DNA of 64,000 nt, from positions 3,493,001 to 3,557,000 of the forward strand of contig NZ_CP022221.1 in NCBI RefSeq assembly GCF_004114935.1, written 5' to 3'. A program made the position numbers and the translations under genes. Origin of the DNA: Bradyrhizobium zhanjiangense (lineage in GTDB: Bacteria > Pseudomonadota > Alphaproteobacteria > Rhizobiales > Xanthobacteraceae). Below the pieces are notes generated by a model that saw nothing but the letters and a program-made list of their open reading frames with translations, did not search any database and had not been told where the DNA came from. This document shows positions 1-8,619 of this stretch, piece after piece; the first letter of the stretch is position 1, and every line of letters begins with the position of its first letter.

Positions 1-1
1 C

Positions 2-268
2 CGGCAGATCGAGCTTCTGAGCCGGGCAACGCCAAAGCGCGACTACTACTGCCAGTCCCGTCGCGGCAACCGGATGTTCGACCTTGGCCTTGGCGAGGTC
101 GCTCTGGCCTTTGCCGCAGCCTCTTCCAAGACAGATCAGGCAGCCGTCTCGCAACTCCTCGCCGAACATGGACCTGATGGCTTCGTAGCGGCCTGGCTTC
201 ATCACCGTGGCGTCGGCTGGGCTCTCGACCTAATCCCCAATCTCATCAATCTGGAGAAATCGCTATGA
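2..268 (+). CDS. trbE: TrbE conjugal transfer ATPase, C-terminal end (partial)
   Basis: This frame enters from the left edge and runs 88 codons to a TGA, so only the C-terminus is present. The visible residues (RQIELLSRATPKRDYY..., then GNRMFDLGLGEVALAFAAAS and WALDLIPNL) fit the C-terminal end of TrbE/VirB4-type ATPases, which energise the mating-pair type IV secretion system at the inner membrane. Its stop overlaps the ATG of trbJ (ATGA), as expected inside a trb operon. The catalytic Walker motifs lie outside the window, so the assignment rests on the tail and on the gene order E-J-K-L-F-G-I. Confidence 0.85.
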   Translation, partial: RQIELLSRATPKRDYYCQSRRGNRMFDLGLGEVALAFAAASSKTDQAAVSQLLAEHGPDGFVAAWLHHRGVGWALDLIPNLINLEKSL

Positions 269-993
269 GGCGTCTTGGTCTATTGGCGGCTGCTGGCACG
301 GTCGCGCTGATCCTGGGCGTCACGATGCCTGCAAGGGCGCTGATCGTCTTCGATCCCAATAACTACGTTCAGAACGTCCTGACGGCGGCACGAGAGCTGC
401 AGCAGATCAACAATCAAATCACCTCGCTACAGAACGAGGCGCAGATGTTGATCAACCAAGCGAAGAACCTGGCAAACCTGCCGTATTCGTCGCTGCAGCA
501 ACTGCAATCCTCGATACAGCGCACCCAGCAATTGCTGGCCCAGGCCCAGCGCATCGCATACGACGTGCAACAGATCGATCGTGCCTTCTCGACCAGCTAT
601 GCACCGGCGACCAGCAGCCAGTCGAATCAATTGCTGATCGCCAACGCCCAATCGCGCTGGCAGAATTCGTATGCCGCAACGCAAGACGCGCTTCGCGTCC
701 AGGCCGGCATCGTTGGCAACCTCGACACCAACCGCGTCCAGACCTCCGCGCTCGTTAGCTCAAGCCAAGGCGCTATCGGTGCCTTGCAGGCAACACAGGC
801 TGGCAACCAGATTCTCGCGCTGAACGCGCAGCAGCTCGCCGACCTCACAGCTGTCGTGACGGCGCAGGGCAGGGCGCAAAGCCTTGAACTCGCGCAACGC
901 GCGGCGGCCCAGGACCAGGGCCGCGAACAGCTCCGGCGGTTTCTTACGCCAGGGCAGGGCTATCAATCATCTAACGTGCAGATGTTCCACTGA
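265..993 (+). CDS. trbJ: P-type conjugative transfer protein TrbJ
   Basis: A 242-residue protein with an N-terminal signal peptide (hydrophobic run about residues 4-25, ending in ARA) followed by a long Gln/Ala-rich helical region with coiled-coil character (about residues 30-210). This is the architecture of TrbJ/VirB5-like proteins, minor periplasmic or pilus-associated components of the mating channel. It overlaps trbE upstream by an ATGA and trbK downstream by one base (TGATG), which implies translational coupling. Length and position between trbE and trbK-trbL match rhizobial trb operons. The identification is firm from synteny and signal peptide, though TrbJ has no catalytic motif to check. 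Confidence 0.9.
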   Translation: MRRLGLLAAAGTVALILGVTMPARALIVFDPNNYVQNVLTAARELQQINNQITSLQNEAQMLINQAKNLANLPYSSLQQLQSSIQRTQQLLAQAQRIAYDVQQIDRAFSTSYAPATSSQSNQLLIANAQSRWQNSYAATQDALRVQAGIVGNLDTNRVQTSALVSSSQGAIGALQATQAGNQILALNAQQLADLTAVVTAQGRAQSLELAQRAAAQDQGREQLRRFLTPGQGYQSSNVQMFH

Positions 994-1361
994 TGACCGA
1001 CATCCGGGCATTCAAGGCGTTGTCGCTGCTTACGACTATTGGCGTGTTGGTCGTCACTGCCTGCACGATTCAGCTTCGCGGCGGAGACGGTCCTCCGCCG
1101 CCGAAAGCGGAGCAGATGACAGACGCAACCAGTTCAGACCTCGCGCGCTGCCGTAGCGTCACTGCGGAGGAAGCAGCGGGTTATGAGCATTGCAAGCAAG
1201 TTTGGGCCGAAAACCGCCGTCGCTTCTTTGGCAAGAAAGACGGTGCCGCGGTTCCAAACCACGACGATTCCGCCCCCGGCGTGGCGCTATTTCCAAAGGA
1301 CCAAAGCCGGATCCCGCTGGGATATCCAAAACTGGTGGCGCCTGAGGTGAGCAAACCATGA
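993..1361 (+). CDS. trbK: TrbK-like putative entry-exclusion lipoprotein
   Basis: A 122-residue protein whose N-terminus carries a hydrophobic segment ending in the lipobox-like VVTAC at about residues 20-24, so it is probably lipidated and inner-membrane or periplasmic. The rest is charged and includes RCRSVTAEEA and YEHCKQVWAENRRRFF, a pattern typical of the alternative TrbK family (TrbK-alt) in alphaproteobacterial trb operons. TrbK is associated with entry exclusion in RP4-type systems; that role is carried over from the family and not shown here. It overlaps both neighbours by a few bases. Confidence 0.8.
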   Translation: MTDIRAFKALSLLTTIGVLVVTACTIQLRGGDGPPPPKAEQMTDATSSDLARCRSVTAEEAAGYEHCKQVWAENRRRFFGKKDGAAVPNHDDSAPGVALFPKDQSRIPLGYPKLVAPEVSKP

Positions 1362-2587
1362 CCGGTACGGGGATCATCGACCAGTTCCTGGAAACGTTCA
1401 CGCGTTACATCGACAACGGCTTCGGGCTGCTGGGGAGCGATGTCGGATATCTCGCAACGACCCTTGCTGCGATCGACATTACGCTCGCAGCGTTGTTCTG
1501 GAGTTGGGGAACTGATGAGGACATCATCGCGCGTCTCGTCAAGAAGACGCTCTTCGTAGGGGTCTTCGCCTACCTCATCGGTAACTGGAACAGTCTGGCG
1601 CGCATCGTCTTCGAGAGCTTTGCCGGTCTTGGCCTGAAAGCATCAGGCGCAAGCCTCTCCGCATCGGATTTCCTGCGGCCCGGAAAGATCGCTCAAGTCG
1701 GCCTTGATGCCGGCCGACCATTGCTTGATTCGATCTCCAACCTGATGGGCTATATCAGTTTCTTCGAGAATTTCGTCCAGATCGTCGTTCTCCTGTTCGC
1801 GTGGGTCGTGGTGCTGCTCGCCTTCTTTATTCTGGCGATCCAGCTCTTTGTCACCCTGATCGAATTCAAGCTCACGACACTGGCCGGCTTCGTGCTCATT
1901 CCCTTCGGGCTATTTGGCAAGACCGCCTTCGCGGCGGAGCGCGTTCTGGGCAACGTCATATCTTCCGGCATCAAGATCCTGGTCCTGGCCGTCATCGTCG
2001 GCATCGGCTCCACCCTGTTCTCGCAGTTCACCGCAGGTTTCGGCGGTGCACAGCCGACCATCGAAGACGCGATGACGCTGGTGCTCGCGGCGCTTTCCTT
2101 GCTCGGCCTCGGCATCTTCGGTCTGGGTATCGCAAACGGCCTAGTGTCGGGCGGACCTCAACTCGGCGCCGGCGCCGCGATTGGAACAGGCCTTGCTGCT
2201 GGCGGCATTGTTGCGGCTGGCGCGGGTCTTGCCGCCGGCGGTGTTGGTCTCGCTGGCGGCGCGATTGCTGGGGCCGCGCGCGGCGGGGGCGCCGTCTTGA
2301 GTGGAGCGTCCGCCGCCTATCGAAGCGGAGGCATTGCTGGTGTTGCCGAGGCTGGCGCCTCGGCTGCCATGAGCCCGTTGCGTCGTGCAGCCGCCGCACT
2401 CGGCGGAGGTGGGGAAACCGGTGCGTCGGCCGCGAGCACTTCGGCCGAAGGGCAACCCGATTGGGCGCGACGCATGAAGCGTGCCGAGACTATTCGGCAC
2501 GGTGCATCAGCAGCCGGCCAAGCGGTCCGCTCAGGCGATCATAGTGGCAGCGGCTCATCCGTCGATTTGTCTGAAGGAGAGCGCTGA
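1358..2587 (+). CDS. trbL: P-type conjugative transfer protein TrbL
   Basis: A 409-residue polytopic membrane protein related to TrbL/VirB6, a core inner-membrane channel subunit of type IV secretion. Several hydrophobic segments occupy about residues 25-290. The C-terminal part (about 270-345) is a low-complexity Gly/Ala-rich tract, which then turns polar and Ser-rich. The start ATG overlaps the trbK stop (ATGA). The Gly/Ala-rich tail is a regular feature of TrbL in this group and gives long spurious reading frames on both strands. A 79-base gap before trbF is the only real break in the run of overlapping trb genes. Confidence 0.9.
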   Translation: MTGTGIIDQFLETFTRYIDNGFGLLGSDVGYLATTLAAIDITLAALFWSWGTDEDIIARLVKKTLFVGVFAYLIGNWNSLARIVFESFAGLGLKASGASLSASDFLRPGKIAQVGLDAGRPLLDSISNLMGYISFFENFVQIVVLLFAWVVVLLAFFILAIQLFVTLIEFKLTTLAGFVLIPFGLFGKTAFAAERVLGNVISSGIKILVLAVIVGIGSTLFSQFTAGFGGAQPTIEDAMTLVLAALSLLGLGIFGLGIANGLVSGGPQLGAGAAIGTGLAAGGIVAAGAGLAAGGVGLAGGAIAGAARGGGAVLSGASAAYRSGGIAGVAEAGASAAMSPLRRAAAALGGGGETGASAASTSAEGQPDWARRMKRAETIRHGASAAGQAVRSGDHSGSGSSVDLSEGER

Positions 2588-2666
2588 CACCTCACCCGGC
2601 AGCGCCTCAAAATCCGAGCCACCGCACGACTTGAAACCGATCACTCGATACCAGGGGCAACCATCG

Positions 2667-3350
2667 ATGTTCAAACGATCATCAGTACACTACGGGCGAA
2701 TGCCCGAGCCGACTACGCCTTATCAAAAGGCAGCTCAGGTTTGGGACGAACGCATCGGATCGGCGCGAGTGCAAGCGAAGAACTGGCGCCTGATGGCATT
2801 CGGTTGCTTGATGCTTTCAGTCGGTCTCGCGGGTGGGCTTGTCTGGCAATCAAATCAAGGCTCGATCACGCCGTGGGTGGTTGAGGTCGATCATCTTGGA
2901 CAGGCCCAAAGGGTTGCGCCAGCTAACATCGACTATCAGCCGACTGATGCGCAGATTGCCTACCATCTGGCGCGCTTTATCGAGGATGTCAGAGGCCTAC
3001 CTGCCGACGGAATCGTTCTGCGCCAAAACTGGCTTCGGGCCTATGATTTTACAACCGATCGCGGCGCGGCTGCGCTCAACGACTTCGCGCGCAACAACGA
3101 CCCGTTCGCAAAGCTGGGTAAGGCGCAAATCTCCGTCGAGGTCTCGAGCGTCATTCGCGCCTCTTCGGAGAGCTTTCGGGTGGCTTGGACCCAGCGCACC
3201 TACGACAACGGTTCGTTGAGCTCGACTGAGCGCTGGACTGCAATTCTCTCGATCGTCATCGAGACGCCCCGCGACGCCGAACGCCTGCGCAAGAATCCGC
3301 TTGGCGTTTACGTCCGCGCGATCAACTGGTCAAAGGAGTTGAGTCAGTGA
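2667..3350 (+). CDS. trbF: Conjugal transfer protein TrbF (VirB8-like)
   Basis: A 227-residue bitopic membrane protein. A short cytoplasmic N-terminus (PTTPYQKAAQVWDERIGSAR) precedes one transmembrane helix (about residues 42-62) and then a periplasmic VirB8/TrbF domain containing QNWLRAYDFTT and a C-terminal VYVRAINWSKEL. VirB8-like proteins are assembly scaffolds of the mating channel. The ATG at 2667 is chosen because it begins the conserved TrbF N-terminus. An in-frame start further upstream would add 62 residues of unlikely sequence overlapping trbL. The stop overlaps the trbG GTG. Confidence 0.92.
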   Translation: MFKRSSVHYGRMPEPTTPYQKAAQVWDERIGSARVQAKNWRLMAFGCLMLSVGLAGGLVWQSNQGSITPWVVEVDHLGQAQRVAPANIDYQPTDAQIAYHLARFIEDVRGLPADGIVLRQNWLRAYDFTTDRGAAALNDFARNNDPFAKLGKAQISVEVSSVIRASSESFRVAWTQRTYDNGSLSSTERWTAILSIVIETPRDAERLRKNPLGVYVRAINWSKELSQ

Positions 3351-4381
3351 CCAAGACGCAATTTGACGTTAATTCGAAGCGTTCCCTCCCGCGCAGCAAG
3401 CTCAATTCGGCTTGGACCGTGTTCGTGAACTCGCAGCGTGCAGTTCTGTCCGCTCTTCTGCTTTGTTCGTCGGCGCTCGGCGGGTGCGCGACCTACATTC
3501 CGCCGGAGATCAGCTATGACGCCGAAGTCCCTCTGTTACCGGCGACGCCGGTGGCTCTCGACGACAGATCGCGGCCGCTTCATGTTCCGCCACTCTGGAC
3601 GCCGGCTCTTGGCGGCAAGCCCGCCGGGAAGGAAGACGCCGAACCCGTGAGCCGGGTTGAAACGGCAAACAGCGCGGCCCGAGTCGAGCCGCGCAAGAGG
3701 GGTTATTTCAACGCGGCGCAAATCTACACCTACAGTCCCGGGGCACTTTATCAGATCTACGCCGCACCGGGGCAGATCACGGATATCGCGCTCGAGGAGG
3801 GAGAACAGTTGACGGGATCCGGGCCGATCGCGGCCGGAGATACCGTACGCTGGGTCGTGGGCGATACCGAAAGCGGGAGCGGCGACTCACGGCGCGTCCA
3901 TATCCTGGTCAAGCCGACCCGAGCTTCGATCGAGACCAACCTGGTCGTCAACACAGACCGGCGCACTTACCTGATCGAGCTCCGCTCCCGCGAGCGGCCA
4001 TACATGCCGTCTGTTGCCTGGTACTATCCCGAAACAGCACGTGATCGTTCCCGTGCAGTCGCTGTGAAACCCGTTCTTCCGGATCCAGCGCAACGTATCT
4101 CCCGCTACGCCATCGAAGGGGACAGTCCTCCTTGGCGACCGATTGCCGCGTATGACGATGGCCGCAAGGTCTATGTCGAATTCCCGCGAGGGATCGTGCA
4201 GGGCGAGATGCCTCCGCTCTTCGTCATCGGTCCAGACGGCAAGACCGAACTCGTCAACTACCGCGCATACGGCAACGCATTGATCGTGGATCGGCTGTTT
4301 GCTGCCGCCGAACTCAGACTAGGCGGTGAGCACCAGTTGAAGGTCAGGATTGTTAGGACCGACGGGAGGCCGTCGTCATGA
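3347..4381 (+). CDS. trbG: P-type conjugative transfer protein TrbG (VirB9-like)
   Basis: A 344-residue secreted protein. The N-terminus is unusually long and basic and leads to a hydrophobic stretch ending in SALGGC at about residues 42-47, a lipobox, so the mature protein is probably an outer-membrane-associated lipoprotein. The body is a VirB9/TrbG/CagX domain with the typical IYTYSPGALYQIYAAPGQIT segment at its start and YVEFPRGI near the end. VirB9 proteins form the outer-membrane core ring together with VirB10/TrbI, encoded next. It starts with GTG overlapping the trbF stop and ends overlapping the trbI ATG. Confidence 0.92.
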   Translation: MTKTQFDVNSKRSLPRSKLNSAWTVFVNSQRAVLSALLLCSSALGGCATYIPPEISYDAEVPLLPATPVALDDRSRPLHVPPLWTPALGGKPAGKEDAEPVSRVETANSAARVEPRKRGYFNAAQIYTYSPGALYQIYAAPGQITDIALEEGEQLTGSGPIAAGDTVRWVVGDTESGSGDSRRVHILVKPTRASIETNLVVNTDRRTYLIELRSRERPYMPSVAWYYPETARDRSRAVAVKPVLPDPAQRISRYAIEGDSPPWRPIAAYDDGRKVYVEFPRGIVQGEMPPLFVIGPDGKTELVNYRAYGNALIVDRLFAAAELRLGGEHQLKVRIVRTDGRPSS

Positions 4382-5583
4382 ACACTCGGAATGTAAACGA
4401 ACACGAGCAACCAGTTCCGCCGGAGACACAAGGGGAGCAGTCCGAGAGCTTCCGCTTGAGGGCAGAGCATCCGCGCGTCACACGATTGTCGCGCAAGGTC
4501 TTGGCGGGCGGGAGCGCAGTTGCCCTCCTTGTCATCGGCGGAGCGGTGCTGTGGTCGCTACAGAACAATCGCGCCCGTAATCAAGAAGCCGAGGAGCTTT
4601 ACAGTACGGATCATCACAATCTTGCCGACGGCATTACGACACTGCCGAAGGACTATGCTGACGTTCCGCGCCAGCCAATTCCGCAACTCGGTCCGCCGCT
4701 TCCTGGGGACCTCGGTCGACCGATCCTTGCCGCTCAAGGCCAGTCGCCGACGATCGGCGCCGATCCGGACCAGCAGCGCCGGGATCAAGAGACCGAGGCA
4801 GCCCGCATCAGCCATTTGTTCGCTGCCACCAATGGCAGTGCGCGTCCGCCCGCTGCGTCGGTTGAAAGCGACCGAATCGCGTCACCGAATGCAACGAACT
4901 CTGGCGACGATGGATCTGCGCAGAACGGCCAGGACCGCAAGCTCGCCTTCGTTAATGCCTCTGTGGACCGCCGCACGGTAAGCCCTGACCGTATCGCCAG
5001 GCCCCCATCACGATACATCGTGCAGGCTGGGACGGTGATTCCAGGGGCGCTTATCACCGGGATCCGATCGGACCTGCCAGGCCAAGTGACCGCGCAGGTC
5101 ACCGAGAATGTTTTTGACACACCGACCGGCCGCTTTCTCCTTGTGCCTCAGGGAGCGCGTCTGATCGGAATTTACGATAGCCAGGTAAGCTTCGGCCAGT
5201 CCCGTGTCCTGCTCGTGTGGACGCGGCTGATCATGCCGAATGGACTTTCCATCGTTCTCGAGCGGCAGCCTGCCGCTGACGCCGCCGGGTATGCAGGCCT
5301 CGAAGACCAAGTCGACAATCACTGGGGTGAGCTGTTCAAAGCTGCGGCACTTTCGACGTTTCTTGCTGTCGGGACTGAGCTGGGTGCCGGCTCCGACACC
5401 AACAGCAACGACAGCGCCATTATCCAGGCATTGCGACACGGCGCCTCGGACTCGCTGAATCAAGCCGGACAACAGGTGGTTCGGCGCAGTCTCAACGTCC
5501 AGCCTACTCTGACCGTGCGACCTGGTTTTCCAGTTCGCGTTCTCGTCAATCGTGACCTCATACTTGTGCCATACGGAGGGTAA
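4378..5583 (+). CDS. trbI: Conjugal transfer protein TrbI (VirB10-like)
   Basis: A 401-residue protein with a cytoplasmic N-terminus, one transmembrane helix (about residues 45-62), a Pro-rich periplasmic linker, and a C-terminal VirB10/TrbI domain. Recognisable segments are IVQAGTVIPGALITGI, FLLVPQGARLIGIYDS, and the end FPVRVLVNRDLILVPY. VirB10 homologues span from inner to outer membrane and gate the channel. It is the last classical trb gene; the stop is followed after four bases by the DUF2274 gene. Together with trbE-G the mating-pair set appears intact in the visible part. Confidence 0.93.
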   Translation: MNTRNVNEHEQPVPPETQGEQSESFRLRAEHPRVTRLSRKVLAGGSAVALLVIGGAVLWSLQNNRARNQEAEELYSTDHHNLADGITTLPKDYADVPRQPIPQLGPPLPGDLGRPILAAQGQSPTIGADPDQQRRDQETEAARISHLFAATNGSARPPAASVESDRIASPNATNSGDDGSAQNGQDRKLAFVNASVDRRTVSPDRIARPPSRYIVQAGTVIPGALITGIRSDLPGQVTAQVTENVFDTPTGRFLLVPQGARLIGIYDSQVSFGQSRVLLVWTRLIMPNGLSIVLERQPAADAAGYAGLEDQVDNHWGELFKAAALSTFLAVGTELGAGSDTNSNDSAIIQALRHGASDSLNQAGQQVVRRSLNVQPTLTVRPGFPVRVLVNRDLILVPYGG

Positions 5584-5587
5584 CGCC

Positions 5588-5833
5588 ATGCCCAAGCTTA
5601 GAATAGGAGCGCTGCCCGACGACAAGCCGGTCAAGGTCGCCACTGAGCTTCCAGCGTCAGTGCATCGAGATCTCGTCGCCTATGCAGAGGCCTTGGCGCG
5701 CGAAAGTGGGCAGCGTATCGACCCGGCAAAGCTGATCGCGCCCATGCTGGCGCGCTTTATGGCCACGGACCGTGGATTTGCAAAAGCGAGACGATCTGGT
5801 CATTCCCCAATGGCCGGCGAGGGTGAGGGATAG
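5588..5833 (+). CDS. DUF2274 small protein of trb operons
   Basis: An 81-residue protein starting MPKLRIGALPDDKPVKV and containing LPASVHRDLVAYAEALARE and LIAPMLARFMATDR. This matches the DUF2274 family, which typically follows trbI in alphaproteobacterial conjugation operons. The first half resembles a ribbon-helix-helix-like fold with a P-x-x-V-H-R-D-L pattern, so a small DNA-binding or accessory role is possible but unproven. It lies four bases behind trbI. Its last 34 bases overlap the end of the convergent LysR gene. Confidence 0.8.
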   Translation: MPKLRIGALPDDKPVKVATELPASVHRDLVAYAEALARESGQRIDPAKLIAPMLARFMATDRGFAKARRSGHSPMAGEGEG

Positions 5834-6765
5834 CGTTCTGCCAACAGATTGAGGAAACGCTTCAGAGCCGGATTCTCATTGTCGTCGCGCCAATGCGCAT
5901 AGAAGTCCACCCGGCTTGGTCCCGCTCCGTCCTGCAACTCCCGGTACACAAGGCCAGCGAAGCTTGCACCAATATCCGATTCCATAGCCAGACTAAGTCC
6001 CATGCCCATACTCGTCAGACTCTTGATAATGCCACGGCTTACGTCATGGCGTTCTACCTTGGGCCGATCGTCGGGCAGTACCAGCTTCGAAATCAAGAGA
6101 TCCTCGAGCTCTCGTCCTGGATCATATTCACTTAGAAGGATCTTTTCGTTACGCAAATCTGTCCAATAGATGATCTCGCGTGCCGCCAGGCAGTGATCCT
6201 GCGGCAACGAGATCAGGATGCGTTCGCTCCAGAGCAATAGTGATCTTGTGTCCTTTGAAGGTAAACGTCCAGGGCTAACGACAACGTCGACGGTTCCGCT
6301 ACGGAGGGCAGTCATCAGACGGAAGCGTGAGCGTTCCATCGTTGCCAGTTCGAGCCCTGGGAGCAGCTTCTTAAACTCACCTATTGTCGCTCGCAAATTG
6401 CCGGTGGACATGGATGTGAAGAAGCCGACGACAAGATGCCCAGTATCGCCGCGACCACCGGACCTTCCGGTGTCAACGAGCATATCGACCTGCTCCAGAA
6501 TCAGTCGTGCAATGCGCAAAACTACGCGGCCGGTCAACGTAGGCTTGATTCCCCCACTTGAGCGCTCAAACAGTGAAGTTCCCACGAGGTGCTCGAGTTG
6601 GACGATAGCACGGCTGAACGCGGTATGTTTGATTGAAAGCGCTTCTGCGGCTCGTCGAAAACTTCCATGGTCAGAAGCGGCAACCGCAAGTCGAAGCTGT
6701 TGCAGGTCAACAGCTCTCGCCGCGTTTCGCTGACCGTTCCTAGTCTCAATTTCCGTCATGTTCAT
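5800..6765 (-). CDS. LysR-family transcriptional regulator
   Basis: A 321-residue LysR-type regulator. The N-terminal winged helix-turn-helix is clear (LQQLRLAVAASDHGSFRRAA, AFSRAIVQLEHLVGTSLFER). It is followed by a periplasmic-binding-protein-like effector domain (about residues 105-310) with VVVSPGRLPSKDTRSLLLW. It converges on the trb operon and overlaps the DUF2274 gene by 34 bases, and lies downstream of luxI on the same strand. A LysR gene at this position recurs beside rhizobial and sphingomonad trb clusters and may control transfer. In some azorhizobial elements a LysR protein responds to plant flavonoids. The ligand here is unknown. Confidence 0.88.
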   Translation of the reverse strand: MNMTEIETRNGQRNAARAVDLQQLRLAVAASDHGSFRRAAEALSIKHTAFSRAIVQLEHLVGTSLFERSSGGIKPTLTGRVVLRIARLILEQVDMLVDTGRSGGRGDTGHLVVGFFTSMSTGNLRATIGEFKKLLPGLELATMERSRFRLMTALRSGTVDVVVSPGRLPSKDTRSLLLWSERILISLPQDHCLAAREIIYWTDLRNEKILLSEYDPGRELEDLLISKLVLPDDRPKVERHDVSRGIIKSLTSMGMGLSLAMESDIGASFAGLVYRELQDGAGPSRVDFYAHWRDDNENPALKRFLNLLAERYPSPSPAIGE

Positions 6766-6843
6766 AGCTCGGTAGCGAATCGCAAGACGCGGCGTCCCCG
6801 TTCTAGGCGGGAACGGGCATATCGTTTACTGGCCTGTATCGTT

Positions 6844-7476
6844 CTACGCGGCCGCGAGGATTACTGGCGTCCAAAGGGCCGGTGCCGAAAGCCCGCCGGC
6901 TCTACGAAGGGTGACCAGAGTATCGCGCGAGATCTCGAGGTAACCCGCCACGGCTAAGGTGTTGCCAATTGCGGAAGGATTGCCAATGCGCCGCAGGGGC
7001 CAACCCGCTCGTCTAAGGATTCGCTCCATACGGACGTCTGTAACGGTAACGATGTCAGTGAGTTGTCTTGAGAGCCCGAACTCTACCATTCCCGCAAATA
7101 GCTCGTAAACAGCACGAGTAAGACCGTGATCCCCCTTCGGGGCATCGGCAGCAACATCGATCGCGAATCTACTACTTTCCCAAACGAGAGGAGTTGACGG
7201 CGCAGGTTGACCTTCGAGAAGCGTAGGGAAGGTGTCGCAAAGCATGGTCGGGCCAAGTGTCGGGAGGAGGCGTACGGAACCTTGCACCTGCCCGTTGTCA
7301 CATAGCTGGACTAGGTAAGCGGGATGCAGTGCATCGAAATCGTCGATCTCCATGTCGCCGCTGGTTTGAACGTCCCATGCCATGCGAAGTTTGAAAACAC
7401 GATACCGTAACCGATGCATTTCAGCGAGGGTTTCGGCGAACTGGCCATACAAGGGCGGTGTGATTAGCTGAATCAT
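6844..7476 (-). CDS. traI: LuxI/TraI-type N-acyl-homoserine lactone synthase
   Basis: A 210-residue autoinducer synthase. The family's invariant residues are present: RYRVF and MAWDV near the N-terminus, acidic MEIDDFD, GSVRLLPT, and WESSRFAID. They fit transfer of an acyl group to S-adenosylmethionine to make a homoserine-lactone signal. The acyl chain cannot be read from sequence, and rhizobial relatives include branched or aryl types. The ATG at 7476 is preferred because a strong GGAGGG lies four to five bases upstream; a start 27 bases earlier lacks this. It follows the LuxR-type gene on the same strand, and the pair sits next to trb genes, as in traI/traR-controlled conjugation. The symbol traI is by context. 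Confidence 0.88.
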   Translation of the reverse strand: MIQLITPPLYGQFAETLAEMHRLRYRVFKLRMAWDVQTSGDMEIDDFDALHPAYLVQLCDNGQVQGSVRLLPTLGPTMLCDTFPTLLEGQPAPSTPLVWESSRFAIDVAADAPKGDHGLTRAVYELFAGMVEFGLSRQLTDIVTVTDVRMERILRRAGWPLRRIGNPSAIGNTLAVAGYLEISRDTLVTLRRAGGLSAPALWTPVILAAA

Positions 7477-7534
7477 AGTCCCTCCAGGGGTGTACATCGT
7501 CACCTTTGGAGCGGATCTCGGATCTCAAGTCATT

Positions 7535-7550
7535 ACCTGTAGTTGTAGGG
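7535..7550. promoter_or_regulatory. Candidate lux/tra-box-like element upstream of the autoinducer synthase gene
   Basis: The 84-base gap between the luxR-type stop and the luxI-type start contains ACCTGTAGTTGTAGGG, with CCT...AGG ends and partial internal dyad symmetry. The position suits a LuxR-type operator for synthase autoinduction. Symmetry is imperfect and there is no independent evidence of binding. Directly beside it, on the minus strand, GGGGC-GGA-GCCCC forms a short hairpin behind the luxR stop that could attenuate read-through. Confidence 0.3.
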
Positions 7551-7560
7551 GGCTCCGCCC

Positions 7561-8289
7561 CTAATTTTGCTGCTTTCTTTTCACAGCGGCTAAGCGTGCT
7601 ACCGCTTGCACAATCGTCCGAACACCAAGTTTTTTCTTCGCTCCTTCTAGGTAGAAGGCAACCGTGTTGCGCGAGATGCCGAGAATGCATCCAATCTCCC
7701 AAGCGCTCTTGCCACGAGCTGCCCACTCCAAGCATTCGAACTCACGCGGAGATAGGCATGCCCCCTCTAAATCGTGTACGTTCGCTAGCTTTCGGCGGGT
7801 ATGAGCATGGAAATACATCGCCATAAGCTGAAGAACGCGTTCATGCGATTCAATGAACCGTTCGAATTGTGGGCGGCTCTGGTCCACGGCAAAGGTCAAT
7901 GCAGCGATGGGGCCGTGGCCATCGTGAATGGGCACCGTAAAGCCAAACCGAATTCCGAATTCCGCTGCCTCTTCGAAAAGCCGATGCTGTGCTTTCGATG
8001 TGAACTTCGAGTTGAAATTAGCCCCCCATCGAAAGGGCTCGGGGTTTCGAAGAGCTTCTTGGATAACGGGATCAAGTATTTGATAATTGTTTCGTAGATA
8101 GTGTTCTACCCACCGCGATGGATACGTAGAGATTAGGCGCGGTTTGCCTCTGTTGGCGCGCTGGAGGGCTAGATAGGCAAAACACGATAAGTCCAAAGCG
8201 GTCGCGGTGTCCGCCATAGCTTTGGAGAAGTCTTGGAGATCTTCCGCCGTCGCGAGGAGATCAATGAAATTTTGAAAAATGCGGTGCAT
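7561..8289 (-). CDS. traR: LuxR/TraR-type quorum-sensing transcriptional regulator
   Basis: A 242-residue regulator with an N-terminal autoinducer-binding domain (signature W, Y, D, P and W residues visible in SRWVEHYLRNNYQILDPV and EPFRW) and a C-terminal LuxR helix-turn-helix (LSPREFECLEWAARGKSAWE, then ISRNTVAFYLEGAKKKLGV). The start at 8289 gives the usual TraR length; an in-frame ATG at 8310 is also possible. A longer frame to 8424 adds an unconvincing 45 residues. The gene for its probable partner synthase lies immediately downstream on the same strand. It most likely activates the synthase and the conjugation genes, but direct targets are inference. Confidence 0.88.
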   Translation of the reverse strand: MHRIFQNFIDLLATAEDLQDFSKAMADTATALDLSCFAYLALQRANRGKPRLISTYPSRWVEHYLRNNYQILDPVIQEALRNPEPFRWGANFNSKFTSKAQHRLFEEAAEFGIRFGFTVPIHDGHGPIAALTFAVDQSRPQFERFIESHERVLQLMAMYFHAHTRRKLANVHDLEGACLSPREFECLEWAARGKSAWEIGCILGISRNTVAFYLEGAKKKLGVRTIVQAVARLAAVKRKQQN

Positions 8290-8619
8290 CGCTGCCAAGC
8301 AACCGTGCATGGTGCGAGAGCAGAGATCTCGCCCAATTCGTTGATTTTGCCCACAACAAATGACCAAAGAGCCGCGCTTCGCGGCTGGTGAAGTGAGGCA
8401 AAACCCTCTTATACCAAACACCACTCGTACAGTTTGTCTTTGCCTATTCTCATAATGCGCCCGGCATTTTGTGCCGAAATCGCGACCGTCACCCCTAAAT
8501 TGCCGAATGTGATGCGGCTATGCAACTGACCAAGGACCTGTCGTGCTGCGGATATTGCGCTGACCGGGCAGCGAGACCAGTTCGCAGTTCAGTGTTGGGC
8601 GTCGAATGCTGCCGCATCT
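8290..8619. other. Intergenic stretch between quorum-sensing and efflux genes
   Basis: About 330 bases lie upstream of the luxR-type gene and downstream of the efflux genes. They must hold the luxR promoter. No open reading frame with protein-like composition, RNA gene or strong inverted repeat was recognised. Confidence 0.4.
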
